Shown: positions 55,889 to 63,609 of the stretch, piece after piece
Layout: each line of letters begins with the position of its first letter
Numbering within the stretch: the stretch's first letter is position 1
Origin: Agrobacterium cucumeris
Lineage (GTDB): Bacteria > Pseudomonadota > Alphaproteobacteria > Rhizobiales > Rhizobiaceae
Length of the DNA: 64,000 nt
Direction: 5' to 3'
Assembly (NCBI RefSeq): GCF_030036535.1
Contig: NZ_CP080388.1
Location: 1,793,001 to 1,857,000, forward strand
Position numbers and translations under genes: made by a program
Notes under the pieces: generated by a model
Database searches by the model: none
Told to the model about the DNA's origin: nothing
What the model saw: only the letters and a program-made list of their open reading frames with translations

Positions 55889-57019
55889 TCAGGCCGTCGC
55901 GAGGCAGGCGTTGAAGCTCTTTTCCAGCTTTTCGCGGTCCAGTTCGCGGCCGATGAAGACGAGGCGGCTTTCGCGCTTTTCGTCTTCCTTCCACGGGCGC
56001 TGGTGATCACCCTCGATGATCATGTGCACGCCCTGCACCACGTAACGCTCCGCATCGCCCTTGAAAGCGATGATGCCTTTCAGACGCAGGATGTTCGGGC
56101 CGTCCGTCTGGGTAACCTTCTGGATCCACGGGAAGAACCGCTCGGGGTTCATCTCGCCGCCGCGCAGTGAGACCGACTGCACCGTCACGTCATGGATCGG
56201 CGAAACCGCGCCATGGTGGTCGTGGCTATGGTCATGCCCATGGTCATGATCGTGGTGATGATGCCCGTGATCATGGTCATGGTCGTGATGATCATGATGA
56301 TGATGCCCGTGATCGTGATTGTGGTCGCAATCAGGGCCGCAGACATGATCCTCATGGCCGTGTTCGAGGAAATGCGGATCGTTTTCGAGCGCGCGTTCCA
56401 GATTGAAGGCGCCTTGATCGAGAACCCGGGCGAGATCGACGCCAGAGCGGGTGGTCTTGTAGATGCGGGCGGAAGGGTTGATGGCGCGCACGATATCCTC
56501 GATGCGGGCGACTTCCTCGGGCGAAACAAGATCGGTCTTGTTGACGACGACGACATCGGCAAAGGCGATCTGGTCTTCGGCCTCGCGGCTGTCCTTCAGG
56601 CGCAGCGGCAGGTGCTTGGCGTCAACCAGGGCAACGACGGCGTCAAGCTCGGTCTTGGCGCGCACGTCGTCATCCATGAAGAAGGTCTGGGCGACGGGAA
56701 CCGGGTCGGCAAGGCCTGTCGTCTCGACGATGATGCCGTCGAAACGGCCGGGCCGGCGCATCAGGCCTTCCACGACGCGGATCAGGTCGCCGCGCACCGT
56801 GCAGCACACGCAGCCATTGTTCATTTCGTAGATTTCTTCATCGGACTCGACGATCAGATCGTTGTCGATGCCGATCTCGCCGAATTCATTGACGATGACA
56901 GCGTATTTCTTGCCGTGGTTCTCGGAGAGAATGCGGTTGAGAAGCGTCGTCTTGCCGGCGCCGAGATATCCCGTCAGGACGGTGACTGGAATGGGCTTGG
57001 CTGGTGCTGTTTCGGTCAT
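55889..57019 (-). CDS. CobW/COG0523 family GTPase (putative zinc metallochaperone)
   Basis: A 376-residue GTPase. Walker [16 protein letters not shown] is at residues 16-30, the metal-binding C-x-C-C motif in [13 protein letters not shown] near 70, and the guanine-specificity NKTD near 158. A His/Asp-rich stretch of about 50 residues (about 220-270) precedes the CobW C-terminal domain. These proteins move zinc to client enzymes under zinc starvation. A Zur-like dyad lies about 130 bp upstream. It probably corresponds to the Zur-regulated YciA described in Agrobacterium. Confidence 0.92.
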   Translation of the reverse strand: MTETAPAKPIPVTVLTGYLGAGKTTLLNRILSENHGKKYAVIVNEFGEIGIDNDLIVESDEEIYEMNNGCVCCTVRGDLIRVVEGLMRRPGRFDGIIVETTGLADPVPVAQTFFMDDDVRAKTELDAVVALVDAKHLPLRLKDSREAEDQIAFADVVVVNKTDLVSPEEVARIEDIVRAINPSARIYKTTRSGVDLARVLDQGAFNLERALENDPHFLEHGHEDHVCGPDCDHNHDHGHHHHDHHDHDHDHGHHHHDHDHGHDHSHDHHGAVSPIHDVTVQSVSLRGGEMNPERFFPWIQKVTQTDGPNILRLKGIIAFKGDAERYVVQGVHMIIEGDHQRPWKEDEKRESRLVFIGRELDREKLEKSFNACLATA

Positions 57020-57136
57020 GGAAAACCCCGCGTGGAGACAAGGCCCGTAAAGGCCTCAAGGAAGAAGTGTCGACGTCCATATAGGCGCGACGTCCGGGCA
57101 GTTCAAAGAGATTTTGGCCGAATCCGGCCAAGTGGC

Positions 57137-57937
57137 TCAAATTTTGTTATGAAATAACGTTATGTCAAAAGCGTGGACATCTTCAAGCAGCTCGACAAGG
57201 CCTTTGACGGCGTGGGAGATGAGCCTCTCACCCTTTTCGGCCGTGGCCGCTGCGGCGTTTCCGGCAACACCATCGGGGTTGAGATCGCTCATCAGCCAGC
57301 CGAAGGCGTGCGGGCCATAGGCGCGCAGATGCTGGAAGCGGCTGGCGAAATCGCTCTGGCGTGAGGGGAAGTCGGCTGCCTTTTCCATTCTCACCCGGTT
57401 CGGGCAGAGCGCCAGCATGACGGAGGTTTCGATATCGCCGCCATGAATGTCGATCGCCTTGTCTTCCGGCTTCACCACATCGGCGGGCACGCCGAAACGG
57501 GTCCAACTGGTGGCAACCGCCAGCATGCCAAAACGGGCGCGGGCCTCGGTGGCGACGATGGTCATCAGCGGCGAATTGCCGCCATGGGCGTTCAGCATCA
57601 CGAATCTACGCACGCCTTTTTCATATTCGGCTTCAGCAATGCCGAGCCAGCGCTCAACGGCCTCGTCGTAACGCAGTGTCTTCGTGCCCGGCACATCCAT
57701 GTGTTCGATGGAATATCCGACGGGCTCCACCGGCAGGAAAGAGACCGGCAGATGGGAGGGCAGGGCGGCAGCAAGACGGGCAACGATACCCTCGGCAATC
57801 AGCGTATCTGTCTCGAAGGGCAGGTGCGGACCGTGCTGTTCATGGGCGCCCAGCGGCAGCACGGAAATTGCACCTGTTGCGCGAAGATGAGGGTCTGTTA
57901 CGTTTTCGTCGTGATAATGCGTGTATGAGTTTGGCAT
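57137..57937 (-). CDS. Creatininase family amidohydrolase
   Basis: A 266-residue metallohydrolase of the creatininase/MftE-like fold. The start MPNSYTHYHDE at 57937 fits the family; the longer frame reads through the MarR start region and is rejected. Metal ligands appear in SVLPLGAHEQHGPHLP, NAHGGNSPLMTIV and DIHGGDIETSVML. Possible substrates include creatinine, dihydrouracil-like rings or formamides. Its last codons overlap a Zur-like dyad. Confidence 0.88.
   Translation of the reverse strand: MPNSYTHYHDENVTDPHLRATGAISVLPLGAHEQHGPHLPFETDTLIAEGIVARLAAALPSHLPVSFLPVEPVGYSIEHMDVPGTKTLRYDEAVERWLGIAEAEYEKGVRRFVMLNAHGGNSPLMTIVATEARARFGMLAVATSWTRFGVPADVVKPEDKAIDIHGGDIETSVMLALCPNRVRMEKAADFPSRQSDFASRFQHLRAYGPHAFGWLMSDLNPDGVAGNAAAATAEKGERLISHAVKGLVELLEDVHAFDITLFHNKI
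57146..57163. promoter_or_regulatory. Zur-like operator upstream of the CobW GTPase gene
   Basis: GTTATGAAATAAC (57146-57158) is a perfect dyad, and ATAACGTTAT (57154-57163) is a second one overlapping it. The pattern GTTAT-N3-ATAAC resembles alphaproteobacterial Zur boxes. It lies in the last codons of the creatininase gene and about 130 bp before cobW. Confidence 0.6.
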
Positions 57938-58016
57938 CTGGCAGTCCGCGCGTGCATTCGGTAAGGATTTCCAGCAACATATATCGGTTCCGCCACAGGG
58001 TAAAAGGCACTCGCAT

Positions 58017-58526
58017 ATGAGCAAGGACAAAACTGGGCATAAGGACAAGGGCGCCAAGAAAGAAAAGGGCGGCAAGAAAATAAAGGACGCCAAAAAAAGG
58101 GATGAGAATTTCAACCCTGAAGAACTGGCGCAATCCATCACCCAGGCCGCCCGTTCCATGCGCACGGCGCTAAGCCACAGCCTTGCCGAAAGCGGGCTTT
58201 ATGCCGGCCAGGACGGCGTTATTCTGGCACTGGCGCAGGAAGGCAGCCTCACACCGGGGCAGATCGCCCAGAAGCTCGGCGTCAAGGCGCCGACCATGAC
58301 GCGCACCATCGGCCGCATGGAAGCCCAGGGTTTCGTGGAGCGCAGCGGCGACGACGAGGATGGCCGCGTGACACTGGTGAAGCTGACGGAGGCGGGCCTG
58401 CAAAGCGTCGAACACATCAACATCTCGATAGCCGATTGTGGCGCAAGGGCCATAGAGGGGCTTTCGGCCAAGGATGTGCGCACCGTGGTTAAACTTCTCA
58501 AGGCAATCGATACCAATCTTCAATAA
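58017..58526 (+). CDS. MarR family transcriptional regulator with Lys-rich N-terminal tail
   Basis: A 169-residue regulator. The start MSKDKTGHKDK at 58017 is followed by about 30 residues dominated by Lys, Gly and Asp, then the winged-helix domain (LTPGQIAQKLGVKAPTMTRTI and a wing SGDDEDGRVTLVKLT). It is divergent from the creatininase gene with 79 bp between starts, so it may control that gene. Confidence 0.88.
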   Translation: MSKDKTGHKDKGAKKEKGGKKIKDAKKRDENFNPEELAQSITQAARSMRTALSHSLAESGLYAGQDGVILALAQEGSLTPGQIAQKLGVKAPTMTRTIGRMEAQGFVERSGDDEDGRVTLVKLTEAGLQSVEHINISIADCGARAIEGLSAKDVRTVVKLLKAIDTNLQ

Positions 58527-58590
58527 TTTGTTGAAATTTTTAAAAATAAAACTCTGTTTTGTGGCTATCTCTTAAACGGGTTGCGGATTT

Positions 58591-58620
58591 TGTTTAAATT
58601 GTTTAATTGTAATTTAAACA
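58591..58620. promoter_or_regulatory. 30-bp operator-like palindrome before the LacI gene
   Basis: TGTTTAAATT-N10-AATTTAAACA is a perfect inverted repeat with 10-bp arms in an AT-rich stretch, 38 bp before the start of the LacI-type regulator. It may be an autoregulatory site. TTAAACGGGTT at 58572 is closer to the usual LacI centre. Confidence 0.55.
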
Positions 58621-58658
58621 GGGACATCCGTCGCTGACATGCGTTTGGGAGGAATGCT

Positions 58659-59681
58659 GTGGCTCAAAAGGTCAAACTGTCCACGATTGCCGAAAGTCTT
58701 GGTCTTTCGACCGCTACCATTTCCCTTGCATTGCGTGACAGTCCGCTGGTTGCTTCCGATACGCGCGACAAGATCAAGGAACAGGCGCGGGCGCTGGGTT
58801 ATATCTATAACCGCCGCGCCGCCAGCCTGCGCACCTCGCGCTCCGGCATTGTTGGCGTGGTGTTCCACGATGTGATGAACCCGTTCTACGGCGAAATTCT
58901 CAAAGCCATCGAAAGCGAGCTGGATCGCAGCCGCCAGACCTTCATTCTTTCCAACCATTACGATTCGGTGGAAAAACAGCGCACCTTCATCGAAACGCTG
59001 CTGCAGCTGGGTTCCGACGGCATCATCATGTCGCCGGCCATCGGCACGCCGATCGAGGATATGACGCTGGCCGAAGAAAACGGCATGCCCGCCATCCTCG
59101 TGGCCCGCTCCATGGACGGCGTCGACATGCCGACCTATCGCGGTGACGACAGCTACGGCATTTCGCTTGCCACCAACCATCTGATCAGCCTTGGCCACCG
59201 CACCATCGCCATGGTTGGTGGCACCGACCAGACCTCGACGGGGCGCGACCGTTACCAGGGTTATGTCAACGCGCTGCGCAAGGCGGGCATCGAGGTCGAT
59301 CCGAACCTGCGCATTCCCGGCCCGCGCTCCAAGCAGGGCGGTTTCGAGGCCGCCGTGCATTTCCTCTCACTGCCGCAGAAGCCGACTGCCGCCGTCTGCT
59401 GGAACGATCTCGTCGCCATCGGTCTCATGAACGGCATTTCGCGCGCCGGTCTGGTGCCGGGTGTGGATATTTCCGTCACCGGCTACGACGATCTGGAGGA
59501 AGCGGCGATTGCTACCCCGGCTCTGACCACGGTTTCCAACGGTCAGGCGGAGGTGGGGCGCCTGGCGGCGCGTGCGCTGCTGGACAGGCTGGCGGGCAGC
59601 CATGAGCCTGATGGCATTCACCTCATCAAGCCGGAAATGCGCATCCGGCAATCGACCGGGCCGGTGCGGCCGCGGGTGTGA
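58659..59681 (+). CDS. LacI family transcriptional regulator
   Basis: A 340-residue repressor starting at GTG 58659 with GGGAGGAATGCT upstream. The N-terminal helix-turn-helix LSTIAESLGLSTATISLALR and hinge helix (NRRAASLRTSRSG) are followed by the periplasmic-binding-fold domain (VGVVFHDVMNPFYGEIL, VTGYDDLEEAAIA). It probably governs a nearby sugar or acid catabolic gene such as the 2-hydroxyacid dehydrogenase or the Gfo/Idh gene. The ligand is unknown. Confidence 0.92.
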   Translation: MAQKVKLSTIAESLGLSTATISLALRDSPLVASDTRDKIKEQARALGYIYNRRAASLRTSRSGIVGVVFHDVMNPFYGEILKAIESELDRSRQTFILSNHYDSVEKQRTFIETLLQLGSDGIIMSPAIGTPIEDMTLAEENGMPAILVARSMDGVDMPTYRGDDSYGISLATNHLISLGHRTIAMVGGTDQTSTGRDRYQGYVNALRKAGIEVDPNLRIPGPRSKQGGFEAAVHFLSLPQKPTAAVCWNDLVAIGLMNGISRAGLVPGVDISVTGYDDLEEAAIATPALTTVSNGQAEVGRLAARALLDRLAGSHEPDGIHLIKPEMRIRQSTGPVRPRV

Positions 59682-59745
59682 GTACATCCGTGAGTATGGA
59701 TGCGGCAGGCTGCATGTTTCTGGTTGTTCGCGATGTTTCCTTCTT

Positions 59746-59860
59746 CCGTCATTCCGGCCTTGAGCCGGAATCCAGCCACCGCGTGTCTACGCGGTGAAAA
59801 GACTCTCCCAGCCCAAGTCCTTGGGCTGACTGAATGCCGGATCAAGTCCGGCATGACGGT
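59746..59860. repeat. Mosaic palindromic element
   Basis: The outer arm CGTCATTCCGGCCTTGAGCCGG pairs with CCGGATCAAGTCCGGCATGACG. The core has an ACCGCGTGTCTACGCGGT hairpin and CAGCCCAAGTCCTTGGGCTG. It occupies much of the 358-bp gap before the dehydrogenase. The rest of that gap has no other assignable feature. Confidence 0.88.
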
Positions 59861-60039
59861 GATGGGCGCTTAAAAAAAATCGACATGAAACTTCCGTCTG
59901 CCCCCATAGCATCCCCTTATTGCCCTTTTCACGGCCGCCTTTGTTTGAAAGGATCGCTGCCCAGGGGAGTGGTATGGCGAAAGGTTCGCCTGAAACCCAC
60001 TTCGGCATATTGGAATGTTATCAGGAGGAATATCCGCTC

Positions 60040-61002
60040 ATGTCTGACAAAAAGGCCGTCGTTCTCGTTCCCGGCAAGATAAACCCGCGCGTTCTCGAAC
60101 GCCTCGAAGGCAAGGTCGAGATCGTGGCCGTACCTGCCGGTGCCGAGCCGGCCCTGCCTGATGGTGCGGCGGAGCGCGTCAATGCCATCGCCGTTTCCGG
60201 CGTTGTCAACGCCAAATGGATCGATGCGCTGCCGAAGCTCGAGATCATCGCCAATTTCGGCGTGGGTTATGACGGCGTTGACGCCAAACATGCCGCCAAG
60301 CGCGGCATTGTGGTGACGAATACGCCTGATGTGCTGAACGACGAGGTGGCCGATACGACGATTGCGCTTTTGATCAACACCGTGCGCCGGCTCTATCAGG
60401 CCGAGACCTGGTTGCGCGATGGCAAATGGGTTGGCGAAGGCCCATTCGCACTCTCGCCGTTTTCGCTGCGCGGCCGCAAGGTTGGTCTCTTCGGCATGGG
60501 TCGCATCGGCCAGGAAATCGCCAAGCGGCTGGAGCCCTTCAAGGTGGAGATTGGATACCACACCCGCAGCAAGCGGGATGGCCTCTCCTACACCTATTAC
60601 GGCTCGCTGAAGGACATGGCGGAAGCGGTCGATATCCTGATCTGCATCGTGCCGGGCACGCCGGAAACGCACAAGGCGATCAATGCCGAAATCCTGACGG
60701 CGCTTGGGGCTCAGGGCGTGTTCATCAATGTGGGCCGCGGTTCCAGCGTCGATGAGGATGCGTTACTTGAGACGCTCAAGAGCGGCGCCTTGGGTGCTGC
60801 CGGTCTGGATGTGTTCTATGCCGAGCCGAAAGTGCCGGAAGCCTTCCTGTCGCTGCCGAACGTCTCCCTCCTGCCGCATGTCGCCTCCGCCTCGGTTCCG
60901 ACGCGTAACGCCATGGCCGATCTGGTGGCCGACAATATTCTCGGCTGGTTCAAGGACGGCAAGGTGCTGACACCGGTGCCGGAAACGCCGGTCAAGGGGT
61001 GA
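60040..61002 (+). CDS. D-2-hydroxyacid dehydrogenase (glyoxylate/hydroxypyruvate reductase type)
   Basis: A 320-residue NAD(P)-dependent enzyme. The start MSDKKAVVLV follows CAGGAGGAA; a 40-residue upstream extension is rejected. The cofactor loop VGLFGMGRIGQEIAKRL, substrate Arg in NVGRGSSVDEDAL, the catalytic Glu region (DVFYAEPKVPEAF) and the catalytic His in LLPHVASAS are all present. It interconverts 2-keto and D-2-hydroxy acids such as glyoxylate/glycolate. Confidence 0.92.
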   Translation: MSDKKAVVLVPGKINPRVLERLEGKVEIVAVPAGAEPALPDGAAERVNAIAVSGVVNAKWIDALPKLEIIANFGVGYDGVDAKHAAKRGIVVTNTPDVLNDEVADTTIALLINTVRRLYQAETWLRDGKWVGEGPFALSPFSLRGRKVGLFGMGRIGQEIAKRLEPFKVEIGYHTRSKRDGLSYTYYGSLKDMAEAVDILICIVPGTPETHKAINAEILTALGAQGVFINVGRGSSVDEDALLETLKSGALGAAGLDVFYAEPKVPEAFLSLPNVSLLPHVASASVPTRNAMADLVADNILGWFKDGKVLTPVPETPVKG

Positions 61003-61075
61003 GGCCTGTTGGCAAGCCCTGACCAATATCCCCTGGTGAGGCGAATGGCTTTGTCCGCTCACAAATCCCGCGCAC

Positions 61076-61191
61076 CGTCACCCCGGACTTGATCCGGGGT
61101 CCAGCGCGGTCAAGTCTTTGATCGCAAAAGAATTGTTTCTCACGGCGCAGACGCGCCGTGGCTGGATGCCGGATCTAGTCCGGCATGACGG
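61076..61191. repeat. Mosaic palindromic element, reverse orientation
   Basis: CCGTCACCCCGGACTTGATCC and CCGGATCTAGTCCGGCATGACGG ends, with inner TCAAGTCTTTGA and CACGGCGCAGACGCGCCGTG hairpins. Same type as 33916. It separates the convergent dehydrogenase and Gfo/Idh genes. Confidence 0.87.
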
Positions 61192-61239
61192 AAGAGAAGT
61201 TTGTGACGACGGCGGTCGACCCCGCGCCTGCACTCGTCC

Positions 61240-62367
61240 CTATTCCGCAATCTCCGAGCTTCCCACCCAACGCCCTTCGGCAAACGACCGGGCCATGGCA
61301 TGGATGCTTCGCTCGATCTTCAACCCTTCCTCGAAATCGATGATATGGGCCTTTTTCCCCTCGATTGCCGCGATCAGTTCCCTGCATTCGATGACCTTCA
61401 GATCGTTGAAGCCGAGGCCGTGGCCCGGGGCGGGGATGAAGCGGTCATAGGGCTTGTGGTGCGGCGCGGTAAGGATGGTTCTGAAACCCTGCTCTTCCGG
61501 GCGTCCATCCGTGGTGTAAAGCTGGAACTCGTTCATCCGCTCCTGATCGAACAGGATCGAGCCCGTGGAGCCATAAATCTGGATGGCAATGCGGCCCTTG
61601 CGGCCCCAGGCGGAGCGGTTGGCGATGAGTACGGCGGAAATGCCGCCTTCGAGCTTTAAGAGAACGCTGGCAAGATCGTGTGTCTCGACGGCGCGCTCGC
61701 CGCCGCCGGCAAGCGGGCGGGTCTCGTAAGGTTTCACCATGTCGGTGATGGCGCTTTCGGCATGGCCGAAGAGGGCGAAGAGCAGCGACAGCGGATGCAC
61801 GGCGAAATCATCCAGCGCGCCGTAACCGGAAGACGCCTCGCTCTTCCAGTAGAAGGGCTGAGTGGCATCGGCCATGAAGTCCTCGTCCATTTCGGCGCGG
61901 ACTTGATAGACGTTGCCAATCGCGCCTTCGTCGATCAGGCGGCGGATGTGGCGGATGACGGGGTTCTGAATGTAATTATAACCCATCGCCGCGGCCTTGC
62001 CGGACCGGCGGGCGGCATCGCGCATCTTCACCGCGTCGGCAAAGGCGGGCGCCATCGGCTTTTCGCACCAGACATGTTTGCCGGCCTCAAGGGCGGCAAT
62101 CGCCATTTCCGGATGGAAAGCATTCGGTGTGGTGACCGAGATGACATCGATCTCGGGATTGGAAAGCAGGTCGCGCCAGTTACCCGTCGAGTGGGCAAAG
62201 CCGAACTCGGCAGCTTTCTTCGCCGCAAGCTCGGGGTTTACTTCCGCGAGCGTCACGAGGCGGGGCCGTTCCACATCGCCGAAGACGCTCGTGACGTTAT
62301 TCCACGCCAGCGCGTGGCATTTGCCCATGTAACCGGTGCCGATAAGGCCCACGCCAAGAGCGGCCAT
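61240..62367 (-). CDS. Gfo/Idh/MocA family oxidoreductase (inositol-locus type)
   Basis: A 375-residue oxidoreductase. The Rossmann motif GVGLIGTGYMGKCHALAWN is at residues 5-23, followed by WCEKPMAPAFADAVKM and GALDDFAVHPLSLLFALFG. The ribosome site GGGAGGAGAATACC is strong. It follows iolE and iolB on the same strand, so it may be an inositol or related polyol dehydrogenase; a repeat and a palindromic site separate it from iolB. Confidence 0.9.
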   Translation of the reverse strand: MAALGVGLIGTGYMGKCHALAWNNVTSVFGDVERPRLVTLAEVNPELAAKKAAEFGFAHSTGNWRDLLSNPEIDVISVTTPNAFHPEMAIAALEAGKHVWCEKPMAPAFADAVKMRDAARRSGKAAAMGYNYIQNPVIRHIRRLIDEGAIGNVYQVRAEMDEDFMADATQPFYWKSEASSGYGALDDFAVHPLSLLFALFGHAESAITDMVKPYETRPLAGGGERAVETHDLASVLLKLEGGISAVLIANRSAWGRKGRIAIQIYGSTGSILFDQERMNEFQLYTTDGRPEEQGFRTILTAPHHKPYDRFIPAPGHGLGFNDLKVIECRELIAAIEGKKAHIIDFEEGLKIERSIHAMARSFAEGRWVGSSEIAE

Positions 62368-62389
62368 GGTATTCTCCTCCCGAAATTAT

Positions 62390-62403
62390 TTGAATCAATT
62401 CAA
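62390..62403. promoter_or_regulatory. TTGAAT-ca-ATTCAA dyad upstream of the Gfo/Idh gene
   Basis: A perfect 6-bp inverted repeat 23 bp before the start of the oxidoreductase, in AT-rich sequence. This suggests its own regulated promoter, separate from iolB. Confidence 0.4.
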
Positions 62404-62462
62404 TTCGTTAATTGCGTTTGTTGTGTGCCAAGACAGTCTCAAGACGTATCTTCGCGCGCTCC

Positions 62463-62580
62463 CCCATTCCTGTGCCTGTCACAGGAAACCAGCCGACGCG
62501 GCTCTCGCGCGACGGAAAGACACCCTTTCAGCCCAAGGACTTGGGCTGGCTGGATCCCTGTGACGAGCACAGGGATGAGG
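62463..62580. repeat. Mosaic palindromic element
   Basis: CCCATTCCTGTGCCTGTCACAGG and CCCTGTGACGAGCACAGGGATG ends; core GCCGACGCGGCTCTCGCGCGAC and CAGCCCAAGGACTTGGGCTGG. Outer stem as in the copy at 55721. It fills the gap between iolB and the Gfo/Idh gene. Confidence 0.88.
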
Positions 62581-62605
62581 CGGCGGCGGTGTTTGCCTGA
62601 ACTGC

Positions 62606-63418
62606 TTACGGATTATCCCGCTTGAAAATCCAGTCGTGATCCGGGTGGTTCTTGAAGCGCCATTTGCGCATCGGCCCTGCCATCACGTTCAGATAATACA
62701 TCTCATAACCATAGGGCGCGCCGCAGGGGTGGTGGCCCTTGGGCACCAGCACGACATCGCCGTCCGACACCGCCATGGTCTCATCCAGCGAACCGTCTTC
62801 GGTAAACACGCGCTGGAAACCGAAACCCTGCGCCGGGTTGAGACGATGATAATAGGTCTCCTCCAGATAGGTCATGTCTGGATAGTTATCCTCATCATGC
62901 CGGTGCGGCGGATAGGACGACCAGTTGCCCGACGGCGTGAAGACTTCCGTCACCAGCAGGCTGTCCGCCACATCGCGCTCTTCCATGGCGATGGGGAAGA
63001 TGTAACGCGTATTGGCGCCCTTGCCGCGTTCGGTCAGCTGCACGCCATTGGGACCGATCTGCTGCGCCTCGCGGCTGCCTTTTTCGCCGGGAGCGGTGCA
63101 GACGCCGACGGTGCAATCGGTCGTGGCGGTCAGCGACCATTCGGAGCCGGCCGGAACATAGACGCAGTGCGGCGGCTTGCGTTCGAACACATTCATGCGG
63201 TCGCCGAGTTCACCGAAGTCCTTGCTGCCCGCGGAGATCGTCGCCTTGCCTTCCACCAGCACGAGGATGACTTCGGTATCGCCGGTGTTTTCCGCCGCCG
63301 TCTCGCCCGGCTTCAGGCGGTAGAGGCCGAAACCGACATAACCCCAATCCGCGCTTTGGGGCGTGATATCGTGCACCTTGCCGCTGGTCGCGACCGGCTT
63401 GCGCAGAAGTGAGGTCAT
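62606..63418 (-). CDS. iolB: 5-deoxy-glucuronate isomerase
   Basis: A 270-residue cupin enzyme converting 5-deoxyglucuronate to 2-deoxy-5-keto-gluconate in myo-inositol catabolism. Metal-binding landmarks are SYPPHRHDEDNYPDMTYLEE, the following YYHRLNPAQGFGFQRVF, and GHHPCGAPYGYEMYYLNVM near the C-terminus, as in IolB. The ribosome site AAAAGGAACACC is good. It is downstream of iolE in a leftward iol operon. Confidence 0.95.
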   Translation of the reverse strand: MTSLLRKPVATSGKVHDITPQSADWGYVGFGLYRLKPGETAAENTGDTEVILVLVEGKATISAGSKDFGELGDRMNVFERKPPHCVYVPAGSEWSLTATTDCTVGVCTAPGEKGSREAQQIGPNGVQLTERGKGANTRYIFPIAMEERDVADSLLVTEVFTPSGNWSSYPPHRHDEDNYPDMTYLEETYYHRLNPAQGFGFQRVFTEDGSLDETMAVSDGDVVLVPKGHHPCGAPYGYEMYYLNVMAGPMRKWRFKNHPDHDWIFKRDNP

Positions 63419-63462
63419 GGTGGTGTTCCTTTTTGTGAGCAGTTCGATAATTCATGCCATCT

Positions 63463-63576
63463 CGTCATTCCGGCTTTGAGCCGGAATCCAGCCGACGCGC
63501 GTCCGCGCGGCGGGAAGACTCTTTTCAGCCCAAAGACTTGGGCTGGCTGGATTCCGGCTCAAGGCCGGAATGACGG
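63463..63576. repeat. Mosaic palindromic element
   Basis: CGTCATTCCGGCTTTGAGCCGG and CCGGCTCAAGGCCGGAATGACG ends with the shared GCCGACGCGCGTCCGCGCGGC and CAGCCCAAAGACTTGGGCTGG core. It lies between iolE and iolB, inside the operon. Confidence 0.88.
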
Positions 63577-63609
63577 ATGGGGTAGGCCGCCCGCCTTCCT
63601 TTGCTCAGC

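Noticed and set aside
56190..56340. Short tandem CATGATCATG-like repetition as a possible noncoding repeat or CRISPR-like array
   Set aside because: It is the codons of the His/Asp-rich stretch in the CobW protein; no spacer-repeat structure.
57938..58165. Longer N-terminus of the creatininase-like protein
   Set aside because: It overlaps the MarR coding start, and the hydrophobic extension does not fit the family.
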